From contig JAHIQD010000019.1 in assembly GCA_018902795.1 (NCBI GenBank), forward strand, positions 186,001 to 250,000: a stretch of 64,000 nucleotides of DNA. The letters are read 5' to 3'. The position numbers and the translations under genes were made by a program. Every line of letters begins with the position of its first letter. Position 1 is the stretch's first letter. The notes beneath the pieces are model-generated. The model searched no databases and had not been told where the DNA came from. It worked only from the letters and a program-made list of their open reading frames with translations. Below are positions 34,952-44,276 of this stretch, one piece after another. Source of the DNA: Bacteroidota bacterium. Its GTDB lineage: Bacteria > Bacteroidota > Bacteroidia > Flavobacteriales > Weeksellaceae.

Positions 34952-36963
34952 TTTTTCGGAGTTTGAGTTTTTACTTTTAATCGCAGCGAATCTCTTTTAT
35001 AAATGAGCCTTGCCCGGATCTGGTCATTTTTAATAAACTTCAGACTGTCTTCAATATTTTGAATTCTTACAGAATCTTTGTTAGGTTCTTTGTAAAGTCC
35101 TTTTTTCTTAAGCTCGGCATCCCACTGTCTCCTGTATTCAGGCATAAAGCTGGCTCCGGTAAGTTTTTTGTAAAGGTGTTCGCGCTTTAAATCGCCTGTA
35201 AGATATTTTTCGGCAATTACTGCAGCTGCAGGACCTGCCCATGTTGCACCGAAACCCGCGTGTTCCATCACGGCAGCGATTACAATTTTAGGATTTTCTG
35301 CAGGAGCAGCCAAAACGAAAATAGAATTATCTTTCCCTTGTGGAACCTGCGCCGTACCCGTCTTGGCAAGCATTGTAAAATCGGTGGATTTTAAACTCCT
35401 TGCGGTTCCGTTCAGCACCACAGCTTCCATTCCTTTTATGATGGGATCAAAATGTTTTGGATCCACCAGTGTTTTGTGTTTTATTTTAAATCTTGGATCA
35501 GGATTCGGCTTTCCATCAATAGATTTTACAATATGTGGGGTGAAATACCAGCCTCTGTTCACTATCGCTGCGATGGAGTTTGCCATTTGCAGAGGTGTAA
35601 GCAAGACATCGCCCTGACCCATTCCGTTAAAAATAGAGCCGTTCATTGTGTAGGCAGAGCTCCAGTCTTTTTTGCCGGATCTTTTTTCATAGAATTCGCC
35701 GGATGGAATTCTTCCTTTTGCGCCTACCGCTAAATCATTATTCAAAAATTCACCCACTCCGAAGCTGCTCATGATTTTTTTCCATTCGTCAACACCTTTC
35801 GTAGGGTTTCCGGGATACTTATTCATGATGGCGATAAATGCATAAGAGAAATAGCAGTTACTGGAAACCTGAATCGCGGGAATTAAAGGATCGGCACCTC
35901 CGTGACCTTTTACTCTCAGACCCCTGTAATTGAATCCTCCGCCACATGGAAAAATGGTGTTTTCATCCATTACGCCCATTTGCATTGCTGCTGCTGCGGT
36001 AAGAAGTTTGAAAGTAGATCCCGGTGGATAAGCTGCCTGTAAAGAACGGTCGAAAGTGGGACGGTTATTATAAAGCGTGTCCATCTGCAGCTTATAAAGG
36101 TTTCTGGTTTTATCAGGACCCGTAAAAAGATTGGGATCGATATCCGGACCTGTAGCCAGGACAAGTATTTCTCCGTTCGAGGGATCTATAGCAACAATGG
36201 CACCCTGCTTATTAATCATCATTTCTTCAGCAAGTCTCTGCAAATCATAATCAATGGTAAGTGTAATATCTTTTCCTGTAACCACCTCTTTGTCTAGAGT
36301 CCCGTTTTTATAAGGGCCGACATTCCTCAGACGGATATCTTTCTGAATATACTGGATTCCTTTTTCGCCCCGCAAATCTTTTTCATAAGATTTTTCAATT
36401 CCTGTCTTTCCTATGAAATCGCCCGGAAGATAATACAGTGAATCTTTTTTAATATCGCGGTCATTTACTTCATTGGTATAACCGAGAAGATTTCCGGAGG
36501 TGGAAACTTCATACTGCCTCTGCGGCCTGGATACAATATTGAAGGCGGGATATTTAAATATAATTTCCTGTATTCTCGCAATTTCTTCCCGGCTGAGATT
36601 CTTCATGAAAGTCATCGGAGTAAGCTTCGAGTAATACTTTTCGCTTTTGATGGCATTAATTCTTTTAATGAAATCCTGTTTGCTGATTTTCATTAAGTGG
36701 CAGAAATCCAGCGTATCGAAATCAGGTTTAATTAAAGCTTCAGTAAAAGAGATTTCATAGGAAGGCTGGTTTCCTACCATAATTTTTCCGTTACGGTCGA
36801 AAATGACGCCACGCTGCGGAATGATATATTCGGTTTTGATAGAGGTATTGGCTGCATTCAGCGCATACCGGTCGGTAAAAAGCTGCAGGTAGGCAAGTCT
36901 TGCGATAAATATTAATGCAAGTACAGATAATATAGCGGTGATTTTTAGATATTGTGATTTCAT
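34948..36963 (-). CDS. mrdA: Penicillin-binding protein 2 (peptidoglycan DD-transpeptidase)
   Basis: A 671-aa class B PBP that crosslinks glycan strands made by RodA. One N-terminal membrane helix (about 5-25), a PBP dimer domain, then the transpeptidase domain with Ser316-x-x-Lys319 (PPGSTFKLL), SSN and KTGTA. An unusually charged Lys/Arg-rich C-terminal tail (about 615-671) extends past the domain. It is 97 bp downstream of mreD and overlaps rodA by 4 bp. Confidence 0.94.
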   Translation of the reverse strand: MKSQYLKITAILSVLALIFIARLAYLQLFTDRYALNAANTSIKTEYIIPQRGVIFDRNGKIMVGNQPSYEISFTEALIKPDFDTLDFCHLMKISKQDFIKRINAIKSEKYYSKLTPMTFMKNLSREEIARIQEIIFKYPAFNIVSRPQRQYEVSTSGNLLGYTNEVNDRDIKKDSLYYLPGDFIGKTGIEKSYEKDLRGEKGIQYIQKDIRLRNVGPYKNGTLDKEVVTGKDITLTIDYDLQRLAEEMMINKQGAIVAIDPSNGEILVLATGPDIDPNLFTGPDKTRNLYKLQMDTLYNNRPTFDRSLQAAYPPGSTFKLLTAAAAMQMGVMDENTIFPCGGGFNYRGLRVKGHGGADPLIPAIQVSSNCYFSYAFIAIMNKYPGNPTKGVDEWKKIMSSFGVGEFLNNDLAVGAKGRIPSGEFYEKRSGKKDWSSAYTMNGSIFNGMGQGDVLLTPLQMANSIAAIVNRGWYFTPHIVKSIDGKPNPDPRFKIKHKTLVDPKHFDPIIKGMEAVVLNGTARSLKSTDFTMLAKTGTAQVPQGKDNSIFVLAAPAENPKIVIAAVMEHAGFGATWAGPAAAVIAEKYLTGDLKREHLYKKLTGASFMPEYRRQWDAELKKKGLYKEPNKDSVRIQNIEDSLKFIKNDQIRARLIYKRDSLRLKVKTQTPKK

Positions 36964-37060
36964 GCGTTTCTGTTAACCTTTTCTATGAGGGCACATGTAA
37001 CCTTCGATGATTAAAAATATCATGGTTCTTTTTTAAAGAATTCAAAAATTGGGCTGCTTT

Positions 37061-37567
37061 CTAAACCTTTTGTTTGATTTTAAAAGCCAAAGCATACATA
37101 AGGATAAATATAAAGGAAATAGCACTTGTTGCCAAAACATTCAGGAATATTTCGAAAAACCTGCTGAATTTAAAGAATTCAATATACTGAACAAGGAGTT
37201 GGTGAAAGAAAATACTCGACAGAATGAAGAAGAGATATTGGGACCACTGCAAAGACTGAAACGAAAAAAAATCGGTGGAAGTGTCCGTAGAAGTCCGGAA
37301 AATCAAGGTGCGGAAATAGGCGATAAATGTTGTCGCGAACGCATTAATTCCCCAGGTATAAAGAAAAGCATCAATGCTTAATCCTAAAATAAAACTCAGC
37401 GCTAAAAACTGAAATTTATTCCTGAAAAACGGATAAAACATAATGAAAACAGGATATAAAACCGGTGTATATTTACCAAAGAGCGTAATGCGGTTGAGCA
37501 CAAAAATTTGCAATGCAACCAGGAAAACAATCATCAGGAGGTCTGTAAAAAGTGTTCTGCTTATCAT
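37061..37567 (-). CDS. mreD: Rod shape-determining protein MreD
   Basis: A 168-aa hydrophobic protein with about five membrane helices, matching MreD in length, composition and position between mreC and mrdA. The sequence is divergent, as is typical of Bacteroidota MreD, so identification rests on topology plus the mreC overlap of 4 bp. It is a structural member of the elongasome membrane complex. Confidence 0.85.
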   Translation of the reverse strand: MISRTLFTDLLMIVFLVALQIFVLNRITLFGKYTPVLYPVFIMFYPFFRNKFQFLALSFILGLSIDAFLYTWGINAFATTFIAYFRTLIFRTSTDTSTDFFSFQSLQWSQYLFFILSSIFFHQLLVQYIEFFKFSRFFEIFLNVLATSAISFIFILMYALAFKIKQKV

Positions 37568-38412
37568 TTTTCTCTTTTTATTGTGGCCTGTAAAGTATCC
37601 TGAATTTTCTGAACTTCTGCTTTCTTCAGATTTTTAACTACATAAATTTTGCTGAGGTTCCCCATTTTTTCACTCAGTTCAACCGAGATGTCCCAGAAAC
37701 CTGTTTTGCTGTCCACTTCATACCCCGAAACTTTACCAATCATAATTCCCTGTGGGAAAATGGCCGACTTTCCGTCCGTTACAACGGTGTCGCCAATTTG
37801 CAGCGGAACATATTTAGGAACATCAGACAGGTGCATGATCCGGGAATCGTCACCTTTCCAGGTTAATGTCCCGAAATATCCTGATTTCTTCAGCGAAGCA
37901 TTGATTTTAATTTTATTCAAACTCAGGACAGATTGTACCAGTGCATAAGAATCTGTAGAATTAATTACAATTCCGGCAATTCCTTTTGGTGCCATAACAC
38001 CCATTTTTGGCAGAACGCCGTCTCTCTTTCCGCGGTTAATGGTAAAATAATTATCTTTCCTGTTAATGCTGTTAAAAACAATTTCTCCGTCAACGAAAGT
38101 GTAGATCTGTCCGCCGCCAATCGTATCGTGAACTTTTCTGAAATTGGGAAGTGCAGCCTTTTTACCGTAGACCTGCTCCATCAGCGATTTGTTTTGAGCA
38201 ACAAGCTGCTCATTAATCTGCTTCAGTTTGAGGTAGGAAGCGCCTTCGTCAATATAACCGGAGACCCAGGAATTGAAAGCCGCGGTTTGGCCCGCAAGCC
38301 ACGACTGCTGCATTGAGTTTCTGCTGAAAATCAATACCAAAGCGGTGAGCTGCAGAAATGTGAAGAAAACGAACAAACCGTTCTTCGAAAATAATCGCAG
38401 CAAAAATCCCAT
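37564..38412 (-). CDS. mreC: Rod shape-determining protein MreC
   Basis: A 282-aa bitopic protein: N-terminal membrane helix (about 12-30), coiled-coil (QINEQLVAQNKSLMEQVYG), then two beta domains with the MreC-type segments NRGKRDGVLPKMGVMAPKGI and GDTVVTDGKSAIFPQGIMIGKV. It scaffolds PBP2 and RodA in the periplasm. It starts 26 bp after mreB and overlaps mreD by 4 bp. Confidence 0.93.
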   Translation of the reverse strand: MGFLLRLFSKNGLFVFFTFLQLTALVLIFSRNSMQQSWLAGQTAAFNSWVSGYIDEGASYLKLKQINEQLVAQNKSLMEQVYGKKAALPNFRKVHDTIGGGQIYTFVDGEIVFNSINRKDNYFTINRGKRDGVLPKMGVMAPKGIAGIVINSTDSYALVQSVLSLNKIKINASLKKSGYFGTLTWKGDDSRIMHLSDVPKYVPLQIGDTVVTDGKSAIFPQGIMIGKVSGYEVDSKTGFWDISVELSEKMGNLSKIYVVKNLKKAEVQKIQDTLQATIKREK

Positions 38413-38438
38413 CAGTTAATGTCGTAAAAAGTTAAAAA

Positions 38439-39464
38439 TTATTTAATCAGGAAGTTGAATTTATCCATGTTTTTCAGTGCAATACCTGTTCCGCGTACAA
38501 CGGCTCTTAACGGATCTTCTGCAACGAAAACCGGCAAACCTGTTTTCTTGTGAAGTCTGTCGGCAAGACCTCTCAGCAAGGCGCCACCACCGGCAAGATA
38601 AATTCCTGTTTTGTAGATATCGGCAGCCAACTCCGGCGGAGTAAGCGAAAGCGTTTCCATCACTGCGTCTTCAATTCTGATGATCGATTTGTCTAATGCA
38701 CGCGCGATTTCCTTATAGTTCACCATAATTTCTTTTGGTTTACCAGTGATTAAATCACGTCCCTGAACCGGAATATCTTCGATCTCTACATCCAGATCTT
38801 CAACAGCAGAACCTACTTCAATTTTAATTCTTTCAGCAGTTCTTTCTCCGATGTATAAATTATGGTGTGTTCTTAAATAATAAGCAATATCATTGGTGAA
38901 AACATCTCCTGCAATCTTCACAGATTTGTCGCAGACGATACCTCCCAAAGCAACTACAGCGATTTCCGTTGTTCCTCCACCTATGTCGATAATCATGTTA
39001 CCTTCAGGTTTTTGAACATCAATACCAACACCTATTGCCGCAGCCATTGGTTCATAAATCAAACGTACTTCTTTGGCGTTCACTTTCTGTGCAGAATCTC
39101 TTACGGCTCTTTTTTCAACTTCAGTAATGCCTGAAGGAATACAGATAACGATTTTTAGAGTAGGCTGAAAAAGTTTTCCTTTGATCCCCGGAATTTGTTT
39201 GATAAATTCTTTGATCATGTGTTCAGATGCGTGGAAATCAGCGATTACGCCGTCTTTCAAAGGTCTGATGGTTTTGATGTCTTCGTGAGTTTTCCCCTGC
39301 ATGTGTTTTGCCTTTTCGCCCACCGCAATCGGTTTCCCGCTGGAACGTTCGATGGCTACAATCGAAGGTTGATCAATGACAATTTTGTTATTATGTATAA
39401 TTAGTGTGTTTGCTGTGCCTAAGTCAATCGCAATATCCTGCGTGAACATATCAAATAACCCCAT
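38439..39464 (-). CDS. mreB: Actin-like rod shape-determining protein MreB
   Basis: A 341-aa bacterial actin that organises lateral wall synthesis on the inner face of the membrane. Visible are AIDLGTANTLI (phosphate 1), the IYEPMAAAIGVG region, MIIDIGGGTTEIAV (phosphate 2) and GIYLAGGGALLRGLADRL (adenosine motif). First gene of the leftward mre cluster, with a -7 box 27 nt upstream and a palindrome in the promoter spacer that may be an operator. Confidence 0.96.
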   Translation of the reverse strand: MGLFDMFTQDIAIDLGTANTLIIHNNKIVIDQPSIVAIERSSGKPIAVGEKAKHMQGKTHEDIKTIRPLKDGVIADFHASEHMIKEFIKQIPGIKGKLFQPTLKIVICIPSGITEVEKRAVRDSAQKVNAKEVRLIYEPMAAAIGVGIDVQKPEGNMIIDIGGGTTEIAVVALGGIVCDKSVKIAGDVFTNDIAYYLRTHHNLYIGERTAERIKIEVGSAVEDLDVEIEDIPVQGRDLITGKPKEIMVNYKEIARALDKSIIRIEDAVMETLSLTPPELAADIYKTGIYLAGGGALLRGLADRLHKKTGLPVFVAEDPLRAVVRGTGIALKNMDKFNFLIK

Positions 39465-39490
39465 TTTTTTCGTGATTTTTTTTAAGTGTA

Positions 39491-39498
39491 CAAAGGTA
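39491..39498 (-). promoter_or_regulatory. -7 box of the mreBCD-mrdA-rodA cluster
   Basis: TACCTTTG on the minus strand, exact TAnnTTTG match, 27 nt upstream of the mreB ATG. Confidence 0.6.
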
Positions 39499-39502
39499 TA
39501 AA

Positions 39503-39519
39503 TTTAGAACCGTTCTAAA
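39503..39519. promoter_or_regulatory. Palindrome in the mreB promoter (candidate operator)
   Basis: TTTAGAAC and GTTCTAAA, perfect 8-bp arms around a single base, 4 bp upstream of the mreB -7 box and so inside the -7/-33 spacer. A dimeric regulator bound here would block transcription. The regulator is unknown. Confidence 0.5.
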
Positions 39520-39700
39520 AATTAGATTCCGACTAAATTTGGTTAAAATTTTATTAAAATTACAAGCTATTCTTAAATAACATTTTTATTTCTTAATTAT
39601 TTCATTTTTAAATGAAAATTCGGAAATAAAGTTCAGATTATCATAGATTTTACTGATAATGTTCATCTTACAGAATCACCGGAAATTCAATTTAAAATCT

Positions 39701-39708
39701 TAAATTTG
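39701..39708 (+). promoter_or_regulatory. -7 box for hemA
   Basis: TAAATTTG, exact TAnnTTTG match, ending 10 nt before the hemA ATG, so the 5' leader is at most a few nucleotides. Confidence 0.6.
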
Positions 39709-39718
39709 CCGTTGCTTT

Positions 39719-40993
39719 ATGAACCAGGATAATAACATTCACAAAACCGCCAATTTCGCCGTTCTCAGTGTCAGTTTCGAGAAAGCTGACGCCGAAACGA
39801 GGGGCAAATTTGCGTTTTTTGACGACAATATTAAACATTTTGTTAACGAAATTCATGAGGAGAATTTGGGAGATGCATTTGTGGTGTCCACCTGCAACAG
39901 GACTGAGATTTATACAACCTCGCAAAACTACCTTTTAATTGCCGAATTATACTGCAAAACCATTGGCGTAAGTCTGACGGAATTCATGCAGTATGTGAAT
40001 ATTCTTAAACATGAAGAAGCGCTGAATCATCTTTTCCGCGTTGCTGCAGGTTTGGAAAGCCAGATTATCGGAGATTTCGAAATTATAGGGCAGATCAAAA
40101 ATGCTTACCACCGGTTCAAAAAAGAAAAGAAAAACTCGAATCCTTTTTTGGAGAGAGCAATAAATTCTGCTATTCAGATTTCTAAAAGAATTAAAAACGA
40201 AACAGGCATTTCGAACGGAGCCGCTTCTGTTTCTTATGCAGCAGTTCATTATATATTAAAAAATCAGACCCAGATTTCTGAGAAAAACATCCTGCTTCTG
40301 GGTGTTGGAGAAATCGGGCAGAACACGGTGGAAAATTTGGTAAAACACGTTTATAAACCAAAGGTTAAAGTAGCCAACCGTACTTCCGAAAAGGCAGAAA
40401 AAATTGCCGAAAAATATAAAATTCCTCATATCGCCTTCGAAAGTTTACAGGAGGAACTTAGCCAAACCGATATTTTAATTGTCGCTACAGGTGCACAGCA
40501 TCCTATCATCAATAAAAGCCATTTCCCGAACGGAAAAGAAACCTTAGTCATTGATCTTTCCATCCCAAATAATGTGGAGAGAAATGTGACTGAGAATACC
40601 AATGTAAGTTTGGTAGATGTAGATGAACTTTCGCTGCATATCAGCGAAACCATGCTTCAGCGCCAGAAAGAAGTTCCGAAAGCTGAAGGCATCATCAGAG
40701 AAATGACGAAAGATTTTATTGAATGGGAGAAAAAAAGAAAACTTGCTCCCAATATTCATCATTTTAAAGCCGTTCTGAAAAACATGGAACGCAACGAAAT
40801 GCACAATATCCACAAAAAACATAAATATGTTGATGTGAATGATATGCAGCTTTCTGATAAACTGATACAGAAAATCACCAACCGTTTTGCAAAGTATATC
40901 ATTGATAATCCTTTGAAAGCGGAAGAACTCAGCAAGCTGATGCATGAGATTTTAGTTGAACAGCCCAATAACGAATTCAATGAGAAGCATTAA
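39719..40993 (+). CDS. hemA: Glutamyl-tRNA reductase
   Basis: Reduces glutamyl-tRNA to glutamate-1-semialdehyde with NADPH, the entry step of the C5 tetrapyrrole pathway. The 424-aa protein has the catalytic Cys59 in VVSTCNRTEIY, GLESQIIGDFEIIGQIK, and a Rossmann domain with LLGVGEIGQNTVEN; the helical dimerisation domain follows. The C-terminus overlaps hemC by 14 bp. First gene of hemA-hemC-hemD-hemE, with a near-leaderless promoter. hemL, hemB and later genes are not in the window. Confidence 0.96.
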   Translation: MNQDNNIHKTANFAVLSVSFEKADAETRGKFAFFDDNIKHFVNEIHEENLGDAFVVSTCNRTEIYTTSQNYLLIAELYCKTIGVSLTEFMQYVNILKHEEALNHLFRVAAGLESQIIGDFEIIGQIKNAYHRFKKEKKNSNPFLERAINSAIQISKRIKNETGISNGAASVSYAAVHYILKNQTQISEKNILLLGVGEIGQNTVENLVKHVYKPKVKVANRTSEKAEKIAEKYKIPHIAFESLQEELSQTDILIVATGAQHPIINKSHFPNGKETLVIDLSIPNNVERNVTENTNVSLVDVDELSLHISETMLQRQKEVPKAEGIIREMTKDFIEWEKKRKLAPNIHHFKAVLKNMERNEMHNIHKKHKYVDVNDMQLSDKLIQKITNRFAKYIIDNPLKAEELSKLMHEILVEQPNNEFNEKH

Positions 40994-41894
40994 AATAGGT
41001 ACCAGAAATTCACCGCTCGCTATGTGGCAGGCAAGGGAAGTTGCAAGAAACCTGCAGAACAAAAATCTGCTTACAGATATTGTTCCGATCGTTTCTTCAG
41101 GAGATAAAAATCTTACGCAGCCTCTTTATACAATGGGAATTACCGGTGTTTTTACCAAAGACCTTGATGTTGCTTTGCTGAACAAAGAAGTAGATATTGC
41201 CGTTCACTCGCTGAAAGATATTCCTACAGAACTTCCTGAAAATGTCGAAATAATCGCTGTTTTGGAGCGCGATTATCCACAGGACGTACTGGTAAGAAAA
41301 AAAGATGCAGCTACACTGGAACTCAAAGACCTTAAAATTGCAACAAGCAGCCTAAGACGCCGTGCTTTTTGGCTGAAAGAATTTCCGGGAACAGAAATTT
41401 CAGATATCCGCGGAAATGTACAGACGAGGCTGAAAAAACTCGAGGAGAATGAATTCGACGCCACGCTGTTTTCTCTCGCCGCTATCGAAAGAATGGGTTT
41501 AGATGTTGATTATGAATATCTTCCGATGATGATTTCAGCGCCTGCACAAGGTGTTGTAGCAATTTGCGGGAGAAGTGACGATGCTGAAATCAAAGAAATT
41601 TTTAAAGACGTCAATCACAGAAATACTCAGATCTGTATTGAAATCGAAAGAAATTTCCTGAATGCGTTGGAAGGCGGATGTACCGCTCCGATTGGTGCTT
41701 TTGCGGAAATGAATGATCATAACGAAGTTCGTTTTATCGCAAGATTATGTTCCCTGGACGGAAAAAACTGTATCGAAACCGATGAGATTTTCCAGTGGAA
41801 CGAAACAGAAAATTTCGGTAAAAAATTAGCCGGAAAAGTATTGGAAAACGGAGGAAAAGAACTCATGGCGGAGATTAAATCTCAGATTCATTAA
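40980..41894 (+). CDS. hemC: Hydroxymethylbilane synthase (porphobilinogen deaminase)
   Basis: Polymerises four porphobilinogens into hydroxymethylbilane. From ATG 40980 the protein is 304 aa and starts IKIGTRNSPLAMWQA after MRS, the normal N-terminus; the upstream in-frame start at 40956 would add eight residues and is less likely. The dipyrromethane cofactor Cys234 is in LEGGCTAPIGAFAEM. Conserved VDIAVHSLKDIPTE and RRRAFWLK are present. Overlaps the end of hemA by 14 bp. Confidence 0.96.
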   Translation: MRSIKIGTRNSPLAMWQAREVARNLQNKNLLTDIVPIVSSGDKNLTQPLYTMGITGVFTKDLDVALLNKEVDIAVHSLKDIPTELPENVEIIAVLERDYPQDVLVRKKDAATLELKDLKIATSSLRRRAFWLKEFPGTEISDIRGNVQTRLKKLEENEFDATLFSLAAIERMGLDVDYEYLPMMISAPAQGVVAICGRSDDAEIKEIFKDVNHRNTQICIEIERNFLNALEGGCTAPIGAFAEMNDHNEVRFIARLCSLDGKNCIETDEIFQWNETENFGKKLAGKVLENGGKELMAEIKSQIH

Positions 41895-41953
41895 TTATAA
41901 AATTTAATTTCAGCCAATTTAGTTTCACTCCTTATATATATTAAGAATCCCTC

Positions 41954-42661
41954 ATGAAAATTCTTTTTACAAAAAAATTTGATAAATTAATGATTTCCAA
42001 AAAATTAGGAGGTCATTTTTCTTGTGATTTTGTGGAAGTGATTAAAATAAATCCGCTGCAGGTGGAGTCTTTTGATCTGAAAGATAAATCTTTAATTTTC
42101 AGCAGTGTAAATGCGGTAGAAAGTTTTTTTAATAACGGTTTTAAACCGAACGAAAAATTTGTTGAAAGAAATTTTAATAAAATTTATGCTGTTGGATTAA
42201 TGACCAAAAAAGAATTGAGGAAGCACGGCTTCGGAACTTTCAAGGTTACAAGACATGCCAAAGAGCTTTCAGAATTTATTATCGATAACAGCGCGAAAGA
42301 AAAGTTTCTGCATTTCTGCGGAAATCTTGCATTGAATGTACTGAACAAAACTTTACCGCTTCAGAATATCTCGTACATGAAAATACCTGTATACGAAACG
42401 AAGTTACTTTATCCTGAGATTAACGGAAATTATGAGGCTGTGTGTTTTTTTAGCCCAAGCGGAGTTCGTAGTTTTGCAAGGTCTAATTCGCTGGATAATC
42501 TCCAGATATTTTCCATAGGGGAAACCACGGAAAAAGAAGTGAGAAAATTTACAAAAAACCCAATTATTACAAGTAAAGAAAGCAATCTTGAAGATTTGCT
42601 CAATTTAATTTCTTCCCACTGCACCCCTAAAGTGCATGAAGAACAAAATAAAAAGTTATGA
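41954..42661 (+). CDS. hemD: Uroporphyrinogen-III synthase
   Basis: A 235-aa HemD-type protein: two-lobed alpha/beta fold with FSSVNAVESFF, the YAVG segment near 80, YETKLLYPE and the C-terminal FFSPSGVRSFA and IFSIGETTEKEVRK motifs. Cyclises hydroxymethylbilane to uroporphyrinogen III. HemD sequences are weakly conserved, but position between hemC (59 bp upstream) and hemE (4-bp overlap) makes the call firm. Confidence 0.92.
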   Translation: MKILFTKKFDKLMISKKLGGHFSCDFVEVIKINPLQVESFDLKDKSLIFSSVNAVESFFNNGFKPNEKFVERNFNKIYAVGLMTKKELRKHGFGTFKVTRHAKELSEFIIDNSAKEKFLHFCGNLALNVLNKTLPLQNISYMKIPVYETKLLYPEINGNYEAVCFFSPSGVRSFARSNSLDNLQIFSIGETTEKEVRKFTKNPIITSKESNLEDLLNLISSHCTPKVHEEQNKKL

Positions 42662-43686
42662 TTAAAAACGACCTTTATTTAAAGGCATTAAGAGGAGAAA
42701 CCGTTGAAAGGCCACCGGTTTGGATGATGAGGCAAGCCGGAAGATTTTTGCCGGAATTCAGAGCACTTCGCGATCAGTATGATTTTTTTACCCGTTGTCA
42801 AACACCGGAACTGGCGGCGGAAATTACAATGATGCCAATCCGCCGTTATCCTTTGGATGCTGCGATTCTGTTCTCCGATATTTTGGTGGTTCCACAGGCA
42901 ATGGGCATGGATTTCAAGATGAAGGAAAATGTTGGGCCGTGGTTAGATCTTCCGATCCGCACTTTAGAAGAGGTTCAGAATATTCAGGTGCCCGATGTGA
43001 ATGATACTTTGGGTTATGTTTTTGATGCGATTGAACTTACTTTACTAAAACTGGACAATGACATTCCTCTGATCGGTTTTGCAGGTTCGCCGTGGACGAT
43101 TTTATGCTATTGCGTCGAAGGAAAAGGGTCTAAAACTTTTGAGGTGGCAAAGACTTTCTGCTTTCAGAATCCTGAAGCTGCCCATTTGTTGCTTCAGAAA
43201 ATTACCGATACGACCATAGCCTATCTTAAAAGAAAAGTAGAGAAAGGTGTTTCTGCCGTTCAGGTTTTTGATTCATGGGGCGGAATGCTGTCTCCTGATG
43301 ATTATAATGAATTTTCATGGAAATATATTAACCAGATTGTGGAAGCTTTAAGTCCGCTTACACATGTCGTGGTTTTCGGAAAAGGCTGCTGGTTTGCTCT
43401 GGAAGAAATGACGATGTCAAAAGCTTCTGCTTTAGGAGTTGACTGGACCATCCGACCTGAATTTGCGAGAGTTTTAACCAATCATTCGATGACCTTGCAG
43501 GGAAATTTCGACCCGACAAGACTTCATTCTACACCGGAAACGATTAAGAAAATGGTTACCGAAATGATTAACCGTTTTGGAAAAGACCGTTATATCGTCA
43601 ATCTTGGACACGGAATTTTACCGAATATTCCTTTGGAAAACGCCGAAGCTTTCATCAGAGCAGTGGTTGACTGGAAACCAAATTAA
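42658..43686 (+). CDS. hemE: Uroporphyrinogen decarboxylase
   Basis: Decarboxylates uroporphyrinogen III to coproporphyrinogen III. The 342-aa protein has both family signatures: PPVWMMRQAGRFLPE near the N-terminus and GFAGSPWTILCYCVEGKGSK at about 140-160, plus LQGNFDPTRL and the closing NLGHGILPNIP. The ATG overlaps the hemD stop by 4 bp. Last gene of the hem operon, followed by a bidirectional terminator. Confidence 0.97.
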   Translation: MIKNDLYLKALRGETVERPPVWMMRQAGRFLPEFRALRDQYDFFTRCQTPELAAEITMMPIRRYPLDAAILFSDILVVPQAMGMDFKMKENVGPWLDLPIRTLEEVQNIQVPDVNDTLGYVFDAIELTLLKLDNDIPLIGFAGSPWTILCYCVEGKGSKTFEVAKTFCFQNPEAAHLLLQKITDTTIAYLKRKVEKGVSAVQVFDSWGGMLSPDDYNEFSWKYINQIVEALSPLTHVVVFGKGCWFALEEMTMSKASALGVDWTIRPEFARVLTNHSMTLQGNFDPTRLHSTPETIKKMVTEMINRFGKDRYIVNLGHGILPNIPLENAEAFIRAVVDWKPN

Positions 43687-43712
43687 GTATACAATTTCAA
43701 AACGAAATAAAT

Positions 43713-43746
43713 AAAAAGGAAACACAAATCGTGTTTCCTTTTTTGT
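43713..43746. terminator. Bidirectional terminator after hemE
   Basis: AAAAAGGAAACAC (43713-43725), loop AAATC, GTGTTTCCTTTTT (43731-43743), T-run after and A-run before. Confidence 0.92.
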
Positions 43747-43751
43747 TAGCT

Positions 43752-44276
43752 TTAATTTCCGCTTTCAATCTCATAATACAGCAATTCCTCCTCATCATTT
43801 GGGATACGAACGGTTTTCAGATATTTTAAACCCAGTCTTTCGATCAGTTTCTGAGACGAAAAATTCGTCTTTGTTGTAATGGCGGAAATTTTCTTTAAGC
43901 CAAATTCATTAAAAGCAGTTTTCAAAAGTTTAGAGGCCGACTCGAAACCATAACCCTGGCCTTCAAATTCCGGAAGAAATGAAAAGCCGATATCATGAAC
44001 ATCCAAGCCGTCCCGTTCGAAAATCCCGACTGCGCCTATTTTCATATCGTCAGATTTTCTTTCAATAAGGTAGTTTCCGAAACCGACTCTCTCCATTTGC
44101 GGAAGAAATTTTCCTACAATATAATTTTCAGCGTCTTCAAGAGTGCGGATGTTTCTGTCACCAATAAATTCAATAAATCTTGGCGAATTGTAAAGTTCCA
44201 GAATAAGTCCCGCATCATCGGTTGATATGGGTTTAAGCAATAACCTTTCGGTTTCCAGACTTTTTATGTTTTTCAT
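43752..44276 (-). CDS. GNAT acetyltransferase (RimJ/RimL-like)
   Basis: A 174-aa N-acetyltransferase of the GNAT superfamily, RimJ/RimL branch. It begins TERLLLKPI and carries the acetyl-CoA loop in EFEGQGYGFESASKLLK, with the expected KTNFSSQKLIERLGLKY near the end. Targets of this branch include ribosomal protein N-termini and small amines; not determinable here. Its ATG overlaps the stop of the DUF1905/YdeI gene by one base. Confidence 0.9.
   Translation of the reverse strand: MKNIKSLETERLLLKPISTDDAGLILELYNSPRFIEFIGDRNIRTLEDAENYIVGKFLPQMERVGFGNYLIERKSDDMKIGAVGIFERDGLDVHDIGFSFLPEFEGQGYGFESASKLLKTAFNEFGLKKISAITTKTNFSSQKLIERLGLKYLKTVRIPNDEEELLYYEIESGN

Noticed and set aside
37049..37381. 110-aa plus-strand frame over mreD
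   Set aside because: Opposite to a supported gene, no motif or signal.
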